DNA of 64,000 nucleotides from the NCBI RefSeq assembly GCF_011745365.1, contig NW_024468917.1:372001-436000 (forward strand). Reading direction: 5' to 3'. This DNA comes from Cryphonectria parasitica EP155 (taxonomy: Eukaryota; Ascomycota; Sordariomycetes; Diaporthales; Cryphonectriaceae). The notes under the pieces were generated by a model that worked only from the letters and a program-made list of their open reading frames with translations, was not told the DNA's origin and did not search any database. Position numbers and translations under genes: made by a program. Positions 34,916-45,210 of the stretch are shown here, one piece after another (position 1 is the stretch's first letter; each line of letters opens with the position of its first letter).

Positions 34916-36136
34916 ATGAAGCCTACCATCGCAGTCCCAGCCCTTGGGCTGTTGATCTACCGTGCCTACTCGAGGAAATCGTTGACGCCAGGAGGCCTGT
35001 TTGCGGCAACGCTCACTGGAATAGCCCACGCCTACCACCCCTGGAACCTCCCCTTCGTGCTCCTCTGCGTCTTCTTTCTTGCTGGCACGCGCGTGACGCA
35101 CATCAAGGAAGATGTCAAGGCCAAGCTGACGATGGCCTCCAAAGGCGCATCTGGTGGTGAAGGACCACGAACACACGTCCAAGGTAGATACCTCTTGTAC
35201 ATACCAAGACACCACACCACCTTCAAGTTCCTTTGTCAATAGCATTGTCGCTAACCCGCTTTCTCCCCCTTTCTGAATCTAGTCTTTGCCAACTCTCTCG
35301 TCGCCTCTATCCTCTCCGTCATTCACGCGTACCAACTAAATCAGCGTGCCGCCTCTCAATCTCCCCTGCAGGCCGGCACAACCTACCAGGACTCTCCTTC
35401 TCTATGCTTCTCCTGGGGCGGCGACCTGCTTGTCGTGGGCATCATCGCCAACTATGCTGCCGTCGCTGCCGATACCTTCAGCTCCGAGCTCGGAATTCTC
35501 GCCCGGGGCCCGCCTCGGCTGATCACCTCCCTCTCGCTGCGAAAAGTCCCGCCCGGCACGAACGGCGGTGTGACGTTGACAGGTCTTGCCGCGGGATTCT
35601 TGGGGAGCATGATCATGGTGGTCACTTCGATGCTCTTCATCCCTTTTTGTAGTCAACAGACGGCCGGGAAACTGGGCAGCGGCGGCGAGCCCTGGACGCA
35701 GGGCCAGCACCGTACATTCATGCTGGCTCTGACGGTGTGGGGATTTCTAGGCAGCGTGCTCGACTCCTTCCTAGGCGGCATCTTCCAGAGGAGCGTGCGG
35801 GATGTGCGAACGGGCAAGATTGTGGAGGGCGAGGGTGGGGAAAGAGTGCTTGTTTCGGCTACATCTGGCGGGCAGAGACAGAAGGCTGGTGAGGATACAG
35901 GCTCTGCAGTGACAAACCAGGCTGAGGGCGAGCCTGGGGCCAAATATGATGCAAAGAACAAGCACCGCAGGTCAAGCTTTGGGGATGACAGGCCCACGAG
36001 GGTGGTGGAGTCTGGATGGGACATCCTTGACAACAATGATGTGAACTTCCTGATGGCGTTCACCATGAGCATGGGAGCGATGCTAGGTGCAGCCTGGTAC
36101 TGGGGTGTCTCTCTTGAAAACCTACAGACGTTCTGA
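34916..36136 (+). CDS. DUF92 / TMEM19-like integral membrane protein
   Basis: Two exons, 34916-35183 and 35283-36136 (99-bp intron, GTAGAT...ATCTAG), encode 373 residues. The sequence has several hydrophobic helices (near residues 5-20, 30-65, 90-105, 135-160, 195-220, 240-260 and the C-terminal AFTMSMGAMLGAAWYW) and the DUF92 signature around AAVAADTFSSELGILARGPP followed by the GTNGGVTLTGL loop. The insert between the last helices is hydrophilic and variable. Plants and animals have homologues (TMEM19; VTE6-type phytyl-phosphate kinases are in the same superfamily), so a phosphate-transfer role on a lipid is conceivable but not shown here. The ATG chosen gives a typical short N terminus before the first helix. 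Confidence 0.88.
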
Positions 36137-36914
36137 AGGGGCATGGATGTAATGGGCTTTGGAGGTGCCACATAGCAGACACCATATATATAGCTCAGCC
36201 GCCCCTCAGCGCTCGTTCACATCAGTGCAAACTAAACAGTTTCCACCTCCAACTTCTGACTGATTGTTGCCTGTTGTTGTTGATAAGCAACACACTCACC
36301 CTGTCTTTGAAGCCTGCTACAGTTTCTTTCCAGTCGGGAACCCCAAAAAACCGAAGCAACAGCGGTTTGAAACCCCCCCCCCCCCAACATCTCAATAACC
36401 GACCTAGCCATCAGTTCCTTTTTTTCTCTTCTTCACATCTGCAACAATCAGCAGCAACACCTCTTTGACTTTTTGTTTCTCCATCACAGCAATATTATCA
36501 GAACCCATCGAACAGTTCTCTTATTGCTGTCAAGGCACACTGTCCAAGTCGAGGATCACGCGTCATAGGTTCTGAGCCTGAGGCACCACTTTTTGGCTGG
36601 GACCAAGCTTGCTAAGCTTTGAAAGTGGTAGCAACAATTTTTGGCCTGACACGGCTCTAGTTTCCAGGACGCGTCGCGACCCCCAGGGACCCACTAACAC
36701 TTTAGCAGCAGCAGGGCGGGCGCCATTGTGCATTAGCGACCTTCTCCAACTCCTCCCTCCTAACAATTCCCAACACCACTTGCATCAGCGGCAACAAAAG
36801 CCACGACTCGGCTGCAGTCTTCTCCTCTGCACCATCGCAGCACCTTTCGCTGCTCATCGGTTCTCTGTCGCCGTTTTGTCGTTACACGATATCGTCATCC
36901 ACGAGTCGTTCGTC
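36137..36914. other. Intergenic region before Spt16
   Basis: This is the 3' side of the DUF92 gene and the promoter and leader of SPT16. It contains a C run (36373-36385) and a pyrimidine-rich leader with CAGCAG/CAACA-type repeats. No gene. Confidence 0.7.
36373..36385. repeat. Poly-C tract (13 C)
   Basis: Thirteen consecutive C in the intergenic region about 530 bases upstream of the SPT16 start codon. Confidence 0.95.
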
Positions 36915-39900
36915 ATGGCAGACGCAATCAAGATCGATGGCAAGCTCTTCCAGGAGCGCATCTCCCACCTCATCAATGCCTGGAAGGCTGACAAGCGGTC
37001 GGGCGGCGACGCCCTCTTCGGAGGTGTCTCGTCCATCGTCCTTATGATGGGCAAGGTCGAGGAGGTGCAAAACTTCAGCAAGAACAATGCCATGCACGTA
37101 CGTATAACGCGTCCTTGATTACAATGCCTGTCCCCAGTGGAAGGAAGGGCGTGCGCAGAAGCTAACATCGCGATCGTCCCAAAAGTTCTGGCTGCTAGGC
37201 TACGAGTTCCCCACCACCATGATGCTATTCACCCTCGACACCCTCTACATCCTCACGACCGCCAAGAAAGGTGCGCGATCTCCCAGGGCTTGTACAACCG
37301 CATCGATCCGACCGCGCAAGACTGACAATATTGTATTCTACAGCCAAGTACCTCGACCAGATCAAGTCCGAACGATTTCCTGTGGAGGTTTTGGTTCGCG
37401 GCAAGGACGCCGCTGAGAACGAGAAGCTCTTTGTCAAGGTCGCAGACATCATCAAGAACGCGGGCGTAAGTTATTACCAATGCGCCCTACGATGTACTAA
37501 CCTGTTGTAACTAACAGCTTTGGGCGTAACAGAAGAAAGTTGGTGTCCTGACCAAAGATACCTCTCGCGGCCCCTTCATCGACGAGTGGAAGAAGATCTT
37601 CGCCGAGCAGTGCAAGGATGCAGAAGAGGTCGACGTGTCGCTGGCCTTGTCCTCTGCCTGCTTCGCCGCCAAAGATGAGGCCGAACTTCGCGCCATGAGG
37701 ACCTCATCCAAGACCTGCGTGGCCTTGACACACTCGTTTCTCCTCGAGGAGATCCTTGGCACCTTTGACCAGGAGAAGAAGGTCAAGCACCGCGTCCTCG
37801 CCGACAAGGTCGATAACAAGATCGATGACGAGAAATTTTGGAAGACCGTCAAGCTGCCTAGCGGACAGAAGCTTCCCAACGACTTCGACCCTCAGCAGCT
37901 CGACTGGATCGTAGGCCCATCCGTCTACAGCGGCGGCAAGTTTGATTTGAAGATGCAAGCTGAGCCGAGCGAGGAGAATCTTCACCCGGGTGTCATCGTT
38001 GCTGGCATGGGGTTGCGATACAAGTCCTACAGCTCCAACATTGCCCGTACCTACATGGTCGACCCGAACAAGACACAGGAGTCCAACTACAAGTTTCTGC
38101 TCTCTGTACACAACCTGGTTCTGAAGGAGATTCGGGACGGTGCCGTTGCCAAGGATGTCTACCACAAGGCTCTCAGCTACGTCAAGTCCAAGAAGCCAGA
38201 GTTCGAGAAGCACTTCCTGAAGAATGTTGGCTACGGCATCGGCCTGGAGAACAAGGACCCGACTCTCGTCCTCAACGCCAAGAACACTCGCGTGCTCAAG
38301 GATGGGATGACTCTTTGCATCTCCACGGGCTTTGCCGACATCGAGAACCCGCAACCTCAAGACAAAAATAGCAAGGTGTACTCGCTGATCGTTACCGACA
38401 CCATCCGTGTCACCGCCGAGGGCACAATCAACTTCACTGGCGAGGCTGCCACTGATCCTGACCAGACTTCCTTCTTTTTCAAGGATGATGAGGAGGCTCA
38501 GCCTACCCCGAAGAAGGAGAAGAAGGACTCCAAGGTTGGCGCTGTTGCTACTAAGAACATAACTAGCTCTCGGTTGCGATCTGGTCGTGGACAACAGGAG
38601 AAGAGCGAGGAAGCCGAACAGAAGCGCAAGGCGCACCAAAAAGAGCTCGCCGAGAAGAAGCAGAAACAGGGACTCGCCCGCTTTACCGAATCCACGGGCG
38701 GCCAGAACGGCACCGAGGTCAAGAAGTTCAAACGCTTCGAGTCGTACAAGCGTGACAACCAGCTGCCTGCTAAGGTCCGCGACATGGGCATCGTCGTTGA
38801 TATCAAGAACACCACCGTCATCCTCCCCATCATGGGTCGGCCGGTCCCATACCACATTAACACGATCAAGAATGCAAGTAAGAGCGACGAGGGCGAGTGG
38901 TCGTACCTCCGCATCAACTTCCTGTCCCCAGGCCAGGGTGTCGGTCGCAAAGACGATCAGCCCTTCGAGGATGCTTCTGCTCATTTCGTCAGAAGTCTCA
39001 CATTCCGGTCGCTGCATGGGGACCGATACACTGAGATTGCAAACCAAATCAGCAACATGAAGCGAGATGTTGTCAAGAAAGAGCAGGAGAAGAAGGACAT
39101 GGAGGATGTGGTCGAGCAGGACAAGCTTGTCGAGATCCGAAGTAAGTTGATGTGTCTCTCTCTCGCATACCGTTTTCGCTGGATACGGCTAACCTCAGGT
39201 TCAAAGATCGTCGTCCCGCCGTTTTGGATAATGTCTTCTTGCGGCCAGCGATGGAGGGCAAGCGTGTTCCGGGCAAGGTTGAGATACACCAGAACGGTAT
39301 CCGGTACCAGTCACCGCTCAACCCGCACCAGAGAGTCGATGTTCTCTTCTCCAACGTTCGCCACCTGTTCTTCCAGCCTTGCCAGAATGAACTTATCGTT
39401 ATCATCCATATTCATCTCAAGGACCCGATCATCGTTGGCAACAAGAAGAAGACCAAGGACGTCCAGTTCTACAGGGAGGCCACCGATATACAGTTCGACG
39501 AGACTGGCAACCGAAAGCGGAAGTACCGCTATGGCGATGAGGACGAGTTTGAGCAGGAGCAGGAGGAGCGCCGTCGACGAGGCGAGCTTGACCGCCTGTT
39601 CAAGGCCTTCGCGGAAAAGATTGCCGAAGCGGGTCGCAACGAACAGATCGAGGTGGACATGCCCATCCGAGACCTCGGATTCTTTGGTGTTCCATTCCGC
39701 AGCAACGTCTACATACAGCCTACTACGGAGTGCCTGATCCAGCTCACGGAACCTCCTTTCATGGTCATCACCCTCGAGGACATCGAAGTAGCACACCTTG
39801 AGCGTGTCCAATTTGGTCTCAAGAACTTCGATCTCGTGTTCGTGTTCAAGGACTTCAGCCGCCCGCCATACCACATCAACACGATCCCGGTGGAGTCGCT

Positions 39901-40315
39901 GGAGGATGTCAAGGACTTCCTTGACTCGTCTGATCTTTCCTACTCGGAAGGTCCCCTCAACCTCAACTGGCCAACCATCATAAAGACGGTGACCACTGAT
40001 CCTCACGCGTTCTTTGCGGAAGGCGGTTGGTCCTTCTTGCAGGATGAGTCTGACGCTGAAGGGGGTTCCGAGGAGGAGGAGGCGGAAAGCAACTTCGAGA
40101 TCAGCGAGAGCGAGCTTGAGGAAGCTTCCGAGTCCAGCGAGGAGGATTCGGACTTCGATTCCAATGCGTCTGCAGAGGCCAGCGACGAGGACGTGAGCGA
40201 TGAGGACGAGGGAGATGACTGGGATGAGCTGGAGCGCAAGGCAAAGAAGCGTGACCGTGAGGGCGGGCTTGACGAAGAGGAGCGTGGTGGTAAGAAGAAG
40301 CCACGGAAGAGGTAA
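36915..40315 (+). CDS. SPT16: FACT complex subunit Spt16
   Basis: Histone chaperone subunit that with Pob3 forms FACT and helps RNA and DNA polymerases pass nucleosomes. Five exons (36915-37097, 37186-37270, 37344-37465, 37533-39141, 39207-40315) give 1035 residues, the normal length. In order: an N-terminal aminopeptidase-P-like (catalytically dead) domain (about 1-430; [25 protein letters not shown]), a lysine-rich linker, the dimerisation/middle domains ([59 protein letters not shown] with PH-like folds) and an acidic tail of about 80 residues ending in a basic KKPRKR. At the last intron the AAAG acceptor at 39206 keeps the frame (IRNRRPAVL); the CAG a few bases upstream would break it. 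Short 5' introns are typical of fungal housekeeping genes. Confidence 0.97.
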
Positions 40316-40912
40316 AGGCGCAGGTGACTATCTCGCTCCTCGTTCTTTGGCTCTTCATGGCGAACGGGAACAGATTGATACGAAAGAACATTTTATTTGG
40401 TTCGTGGAAAAGTGGGCAGGCAGCTCTTGCGGAGTTTATCTATTAATTTTTTTTCCTTTGCCGCCAGGCATATGATTTCTGATGGCCTGTGTCGGTTTTC
40501 CTGGGAGTAAAGTCGTGCGCAGCAGACACATTGAGTGTGGACCAGAAACGTTTTCCGATACTGATGGTTTTCGTAGGTCGAATTATTAGGCAACAATGGT
40601 CTGTTGTAAAGTGTCTTAACATATGAGTATCGTCACGCTATGCCTGCAGCCATGAACTATTTCACGAATGCCCAGGACACGAGAAAGATAATGCGTGGTA
40701 TAGGTCAGTTGGTCTATTACTCTCGTGTTCGCAGCGGTTCATGCAACGTCGCCCCCATTGTCATGGTCGAATTGGGGTGTCATCGATTCAAGGCGGCGAA
40801 ACAGGGTGTTTACCAGGCCTGATACGCTATCCACGCCTGCAAGACACTAGCAACCAACGAGGCAATCCCAAGGACCACAGCAAACAACACACCCACCGGA
40901 GTTGCAGGTCTG
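40316..40912. other. 3' region of SPT16
   Basis: The 3' flank of SPT16, with no supportable gene. A 60-codon plus frame (40640-40822) lacks a motif and ends directly before the candidate small protein at 40913. Confidence 0.55.
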
Positions 40913-41233
40913 ATGGTGGTCCTCCTCGTCGGCACGGTCTGTGTAGCATCTTTCGCATGGTGGCCAGGACTATTGTGCTTGGGCTATGAGGGAGATAGCC
41001 CCCAGACTGGTTACTTCGAGACCATGAGGTATTGTGCTACCCAGTAAGAAGAAAATATTTTGACAAATCAATGGATACGTTTAAATTCACAACACCTTTT
41101 CTTATTTCTCTCCTACACTTTCCCCCCTCTCCCTCTCCTCCCTTCTGATTCCCGCAGATACTGTACCTCGACCTATGCCGTCCATGACAATCATGGCGAT
41201 ACACTACCCCTCACCGATGCAACGGAGTTCTGA
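40913..41233 (+). CDS. Possible small secreted or membrane protein
   Basis: Two exons, 40913-41028 and 41158-41233, would encode 63 residues. The 129-bp intron starts GTATTG and ends with a long pyrimidine tract and CCCGCAG, and the join is in frame (FETMRYCTSTY). The N terminus (MVVLLVGTVCVASFAWWPGLL) could be a signal peptide or single membrane helix; the rest is polar with acidic residues. The frame is also open 30 codons upstream of the ATG, so a longer first exon is possible. A competing reading exists: the opposite strand from 40983 to 40810 is open too and ends in a hydrophobic stretch plus VLQAWIAYQAW, also membrane-like. Only one of the two can be judged real without expression or homology data. 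Confidence 0.3.
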
Positions 41234-41395
41234 CAATGCGGTAGCAACTGTAATAGTCGTGAAAGAATAGGAGCAGTGCAAATGCAGACCAGGGTTTCTG
41301 ATACGCTGTCAACGAAGCCTTACCCAAAAACAATTTGTTGAAAACTCAGACCCTAAAAGCCGGTCGATGCCCAAAAGAACCAGAATTAATGTTTT

Positions 41396-42282
41396 TTGTT
41401 CTTGTTGTTTCTTCACAACCGTTCTTGGAATTACAGAAGCGCCTTCAGACAACAAATACGCCACAATTATGAATCTGCAAACTGCAGAAAACAGTCCCAT
41501 CGGCCGTCAGCGAGTTTTACGGAGGCCTTGCTGCAGGCCTTGACGGGACCACACAGCCAGGCCAATGAAGACGAAGATGATGTATTTCTACCATCTCCAG
41601 ACAACAACCCGTCGTCACAGCTGAGCCTGGGCGAATCGCTGCCCAACATTCACAAAGTAACGGTTTCAGTTCTTGGTACGCCTCGTTGACCGTGACGCCA
41701 ATCTGTACGTGCTCTTCAGGCGTACGTGACCCTTCTCCATCCAACAGCAAGACAGGACCGTCACAACAGGCTTCTACTTCCTCATCACAAGATCTCCAGC
41801 TGGACGGTCTTGGGGCTGTGGAGAAAGATATCCCCGAGAACCTGCGCGCCAAGTTCATGGACCTGAGGGTTCTGTATGGAAAAGCCCTCGGGAAGCCAGT
41901 GAGCAAGCCGGTGCGCAAAGGGCTGACCAAGAAAACACCTTATGTCGGGTCATCTCGAAAAAATCGAGGTTTTCTCGGTCCATATGAGTGCAAGGCTCGG
42001 CTTTACATCACTGTGCAGTTCGAGAAGCCCGCAGCAAAGCGGGCGAGGAGGCTCTTTGCGCAGAAGCACGTCCTCGAGGACATGGAGCCCAACTTCGAGG
42101 TCAAGGTCGTTGATGATGGTCTGGTACGACTCAACAACGACCTGCGCCTGGATGGAGATGCTCACCTCTTCCAACACCACGACACTGGCTCGTTACAAGA
42201 ATCCTTCAAGCCTGGTTTGATCAAGGCGTTTGACGCCTCAATCATGCTTCCTATGGAATATGACGATGAGCCCCGTGTGTAA
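41396..42282 (+). CDS. Hypothetical protein, 5' end unresolved
   Basis: A GTACGC...TTCAG intron (41676-41719) joins an upstream frame (SFTEALLQALTGPHSQ, then an acidic stretch NEDEDD) to the main exon 41720-42282 (VRDPSPSNSKTG...), which ends with PMEYDDEPRV. The C-terminal part (about 150 residues, including FLGPYECKARLYITVQFEKP and a basic AAKRARRLFAQK motif) looks like a folded, conserved domain, but I recognise no family. The upstream frame has no in-frame ATG, so at least one more 5' exon must exist; acceptor-like CAG sites lie at 41415-41420 and 41485-41487. The start coordinate given is only the open-frame limit. It is transcribed in the same direction as its neighbours and may be nuclear given the basic patch. 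Confidence 0.55.
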
Positions 42283-43887
42283 TCGTATAAGGATTCGAGC
42301 AGGAGCGTGTGGTCGGGGAGTGTATACCTCGAGAGCCTATATTATTCTAATGACTGTATGTGGCGCTGGGTTCTGGGTACGGGACTATGATGATAACACC
42401 CACTTAAACCTCTAGCATTGCTCTGGGCAGAGCAAGAGTTTCTGCTTTTGGTCTATGGGATGTTGTAGTTATCAAAGACTCTCTACTTTCCTGTGATTCA
42501 ATGAATCAATGCTTCAGTTTTCTTCAGCAGTATAGTTATGGGTCCGATAATAATAATAAAGAATGAGAAGAGAATTGGAGATAGGCTCAGTGTCTCGAAA
42601 GTGCGATTTTATCGAATATTCAAAACGCATGTGCCCAAGTGAAACCGATAGGGGGGAAAAGGAAGCTTTTCTCATCGTTAGCATGTCGCCGACAATCTAC
42701 GGGCACAATTAGAAGCTCACGTGGGCTGAGAATTTGGAGGGGATACTGGAAATGCATGACAGCTGAAAGAGCTCCACCCCAAGCTCCCTCAATTCTAGAG
42801 CTCGACTTGTCTTTTCCCCGAGGGTTCATCAGTTGCCGTTTCAAGCATTGCTTTCATGGTACCATAGCACAGGGGGCCCTGCACGATTACGCCACAGCCG
42901 CCTTTGTGGCAGGCCACGCGCCCAGTAAAAACCTTACGACCTCACACCACAACGAAATCCGCAGTACTAAGCAGCAGGGGACCCAAACAATAATTTAGAA
43001 ACCAGGAACGGCATATGAACAGTCATCGGGACAACCCCCCCCCCCTTCCCAGCCTCCGAATCGCAGAATCGCAGATGTCTGTGCTCCCTTCTTCGCCGGT
43101 CTAGACTCGCCGATCCAGATGTGTAGGTAGTAACGATAGGGCCTCAAACCATCCAATCCATTTCATCAATGAGACAAGGGCTGGTTGATGCTACATGCAT
43201 GACGTATGGATGTGACAAGGAGGCACGGCACAAACCGGGGGCAGGGCGCAAAAACCTTGATCTGCATCCATGTTTTTGTTGTATTCTTTATTTCCTTTTT
43301 ATTTCTCTTCTCTGCGCGGCACGCACTGCCACACACATAACGTGGTCTGGGGTGGCGCTTCATTTGTATGGGGATAATTGATATTATAGGTGACTGTGAC
43401 TTCAGCTCGCGGGGTTGTTTGTCACAGTACCTGTCGTCATGTGCCGAGGGGGAAAAAAGAGATGGAGGAGGACTTGAGCTGGACAGGGGACGTTAATTGA
43501 AAAAAAGACAGTGATGATCATTTCCGGCCAGCACAGCCAAGGTGTCTCACGTGTGCGTGGGTTGGTGACGCTGCCTGACGGGTGCGTGCGCCTCTCTACC
43601 TTGAGAGGTTGTAAAAGCAGGATTTTTGTCCCTTCCGCAACGTTTTTGGGTACGGATTGACTCTGGAGGACTCATTGATTGGGTGACTGGAAAGGGCCAG
43701 CCAGCCAGCCACCTTTTGCATGATAAATAAATGTTTGCCACACCCTCCTCCTCTGGCTTTGGATATTTCTCACCCTTCCACAACGACGATTCGGTTTACA
43801 GTTAACTACTCGTTCCTTTGTTGAAGAATATTCTCAAGATCAAACAACAGAACAACCAACCATACCTAAAGTTAGCATACTTCCAAG
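42283..43887. other. Intergenic stretch
   Basis: This is the 3' side of the hypothetical gene and the promoter of the MARVEL gene. A C run lies near 43035-43045. The 119-codon frame at 42639-42998 has no motif. No gene is seen. Confidence 0.6.
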
Positions 43888-44459
43888 ATGATCGTGACAG
43901 ACCTCCTCTCCATCATCTTCCGCCTAGCGGAGGTAAGCTTTCTCCTCCCAATGTACACTACGTACAACTCTTTATAGTATCAAGAAAACAAAAAAAGGCT
44001 AATTGCCCCTCCCAGCTCGTCTTCTCGGGCATCGTGGCCGGCATCACAGGCCACTTCCTCCACCAGTCCCGCGGCGCCTCGTCGTGGGATCTAGGCCGCT
44101 TCATCTACACCGAGGTGGTGGCCGGCCTCTCCATCTTCTTCTCCCTCATCTGGCTGTTCCCCTTCTCGGGCAGCTTCATCCACTGGCCCACGGATCTCGT
44201 GCTCTCCATCTGCTGGTTCGTCGCCTTCGGCCTGCTCGTCAACTATCTGGGCGACAGCTGCGGCTACACCTTTGACTGGAGCGGCATCGGGTTCCGCGGC
44301 ACCAACTGCGGCAGCTGGAAGGCGGACGAGGCTTTTGCCTTTCTGAGCGCCATCTGCTGGCTCGTGAGCACGCTGCTCGGGCTGCACTGGGTTCGCAAGC
44401 GCACCCAGACCACGACGGCCACTTCGAACCGGAGGTGGTACCGCCGCTCCAGAGTCTGA
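43888..44459 (+). CDS. MARVEL-domain membrane protein
   Basis: Two exons, 43888-43932 and 44016-44459 (83-bp intron GTAAGC...CCCAG), give 162 residues. Four hydrophobic helices can be placed: residues about 4-30 (interrupted only by the exon join, ending GIVAGITGHFL), 46-68 (EVVAGLSIFFSLIWLFPF), 74-96 (DLVLSICWFVAFGLLVNYL) and 122-143 (AFLSAICWLVSTLLGLHWV). A cysteine-containing loop (SCGYTFDW...NCGSWKADEAFAF) precedes helix 4, as in fungal MARVEL proteins. These proteins sit in the plasma membrane or vesicles and associate with sterol-rich domains; a precise role is unknown. The tail ends in RRWYRRSRV, a basic cytosolic end. The short first exon is typical for this family. Confidence 0.85.
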
Positions 44460-45210
44460 GCGACGAGGAGGAGGTTGAATTCCTTGTTGATCAAAACCTG
44501 CTCTTCTTTGACAGGTCCCGTCTTGTGGGGGGTCTTTTGATGGCTAGGCTGGTACTTGCCAGCAAAGGCATCTGAAAGTATGGTTTCGCCTTGATGGCGG
44601 GGCCAGAGGGGCATCGTAATTACGATGGTTGTGCTTGGATTTGCTTGCTTGATTGCTTGATTTGGTTTGAATTGTTGTCTCTTTTTTGAAACGGCGGTGA
44701 ATGATGTTACGAAACGAATGGCGCGAATGAGAGATACCATTTGAATTCAACCTTTTCTTTTTGTTTATATCCATGTTCGCCCTTGAAAATACCTGGCCAT
44801 TTTCTTATGATTACAGCATAAACAGAAAACCAAAAGGAAAGAGAAAAATATGTTTATGAATATCAATTGGTTGATTAGCAAACTTTTTTCAGTACCTCTC
44901 AGCTCATAGTAATTATCATTGACCAATTATCTCCAACTTTGGATCCTTTATCAGTGGTAGACTTCATCTGTGGAAGAGGATGAATTATACCAAGTGGCAA
45001 CCTCGGAGCAAGACTGGGGATAATGACTGCCGCTGTCCCGGAATGTAACCCCGCCCGGATAATCATCCTCTCGTGCTGTCTCTCATCGTTATCTACAATC
45101 GAATAATGAGTTGCTAGCCGTATCGCACCTATACGTCTTCACCCTGTAGACTGATAGTTTATTCCAACAACAATCACATCCTCAAATACACCCTCAAAAA
45201 GACTTCCAAG
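44460..45210. other. Intergenic region before the GH127 gene
   Basis: 3' side of the MARVEL gene, then AT-rich sequence and the promoter of the GH127 gene. No gene is seen. Confidence 0.65.

Noticed and set aside
34416..34919. 167-codon frame before the DUF92 gene
   Set aside because: It overlaps the DUF92 start in another frame, has no motif and lies in the probable leader.
37704..39047. 447-codon open frame on the minus strand
   Set aside because: It is the shadow of SPT16 exon 4.
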